NCBI GenBank assembly: GCA_017646545.1
Contig: JAGCMI010000024.1
Span: 1-5,159 of the forward strand
Direction of reading: 5' to 3'
Length of the DNA stretch: 5,159 nucleotides
Source of the DNA: Oscillospiraceae bacterium
GTDB taxonomy: Bacteria; Bacillota; Clostridia; Oscillospirales; Oscillospiraceae
Made by a program: the position numbers and the translations under genes. Each line of letters opens with the position of its first letter. Position 1 is the first letter of the stretch. Under the pieces are notes generated by a model. It ran no database searches, had not been told where the DNA came from, and saw only the letters and a list, made by a program, of their open reading frames with translations. Shown here piece after piece: positions 5,159 to 5,159 of the stretch.

Positions 5159-5159
5159 A

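Overview
The window looks like chromosomal DNA of a moderately GC-rich low-GC-Gram-positive lineage, most likely a gut-type clostridium (Oscillospiraceae/Ruminococcaceae or a close relative). The evidence is an HrcA repressor with a perfect CIRCE operator, strong AGGAGG-type ribosome binding sites, sigma-A-type promoters with exact 17-bp spacers, and CCA encoded in both tRNA genes. The genus is an inference. Every gene lies on the minus strand, so the transcriptional order runs from high to low coordinates.

Layout in transcription order: (1) 5158-5008, a tRNA-Met(CAU)/tRNA-Glu(UUC) pair with no base between them, followed by a strong hairpin terminator. The last 12 bases of the T-arm of tRNA-Glu recur in inverted orientation beyond that terminator. 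(2) 4970-4678, about 290 bp without a gene, holding an AT-rich GGAATT-repeat stretch, a second terminator, and a consensus promoter with a structured leader. (3) 4677-2326, a 783-residue membrane protein with a CvpA-like four-helix N-terminal region and an unrecognised helical C-terminal region of about 600 residues, predicted extracytoplasmic. It ends in its own terminator. (4) 2163-1300, a monocistronic SAM-dependent methyltransferase fused to a histidine-rich segment and a small helical C-terminal domain, with its own promoter and terminator. (5) 1233-1, the start of the class I heat-shock operon: promoter, CIRCE operator, hrcA, then the first 25 codons of a gene that is very probably grpE; dnaK and dnaJ would be expected beyond the window.

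The heat-shock operon is autoregulated: HrcA binds CIRCE at its own transcription start. A second, degenerate CIRCE (one perfect arm, one arm matching 7 of 9) overlaps the first by 3 bp and covers the -35/-10 spacer and the -10 box, giving a tandem operator. The methyltransferase and the CvpA-like protein each look like independent transcription units, and nothing in the sequence ties them to heat shock. No mobile element, CRISPR array or phage gene is visible. The best candidates for new biology are the extracytoplasmic domain of the CvpA-like protein, the His-rich tail of the methyltransferase, the tandem CIRCE, and the inverted copy of part of tRNA-Glu.
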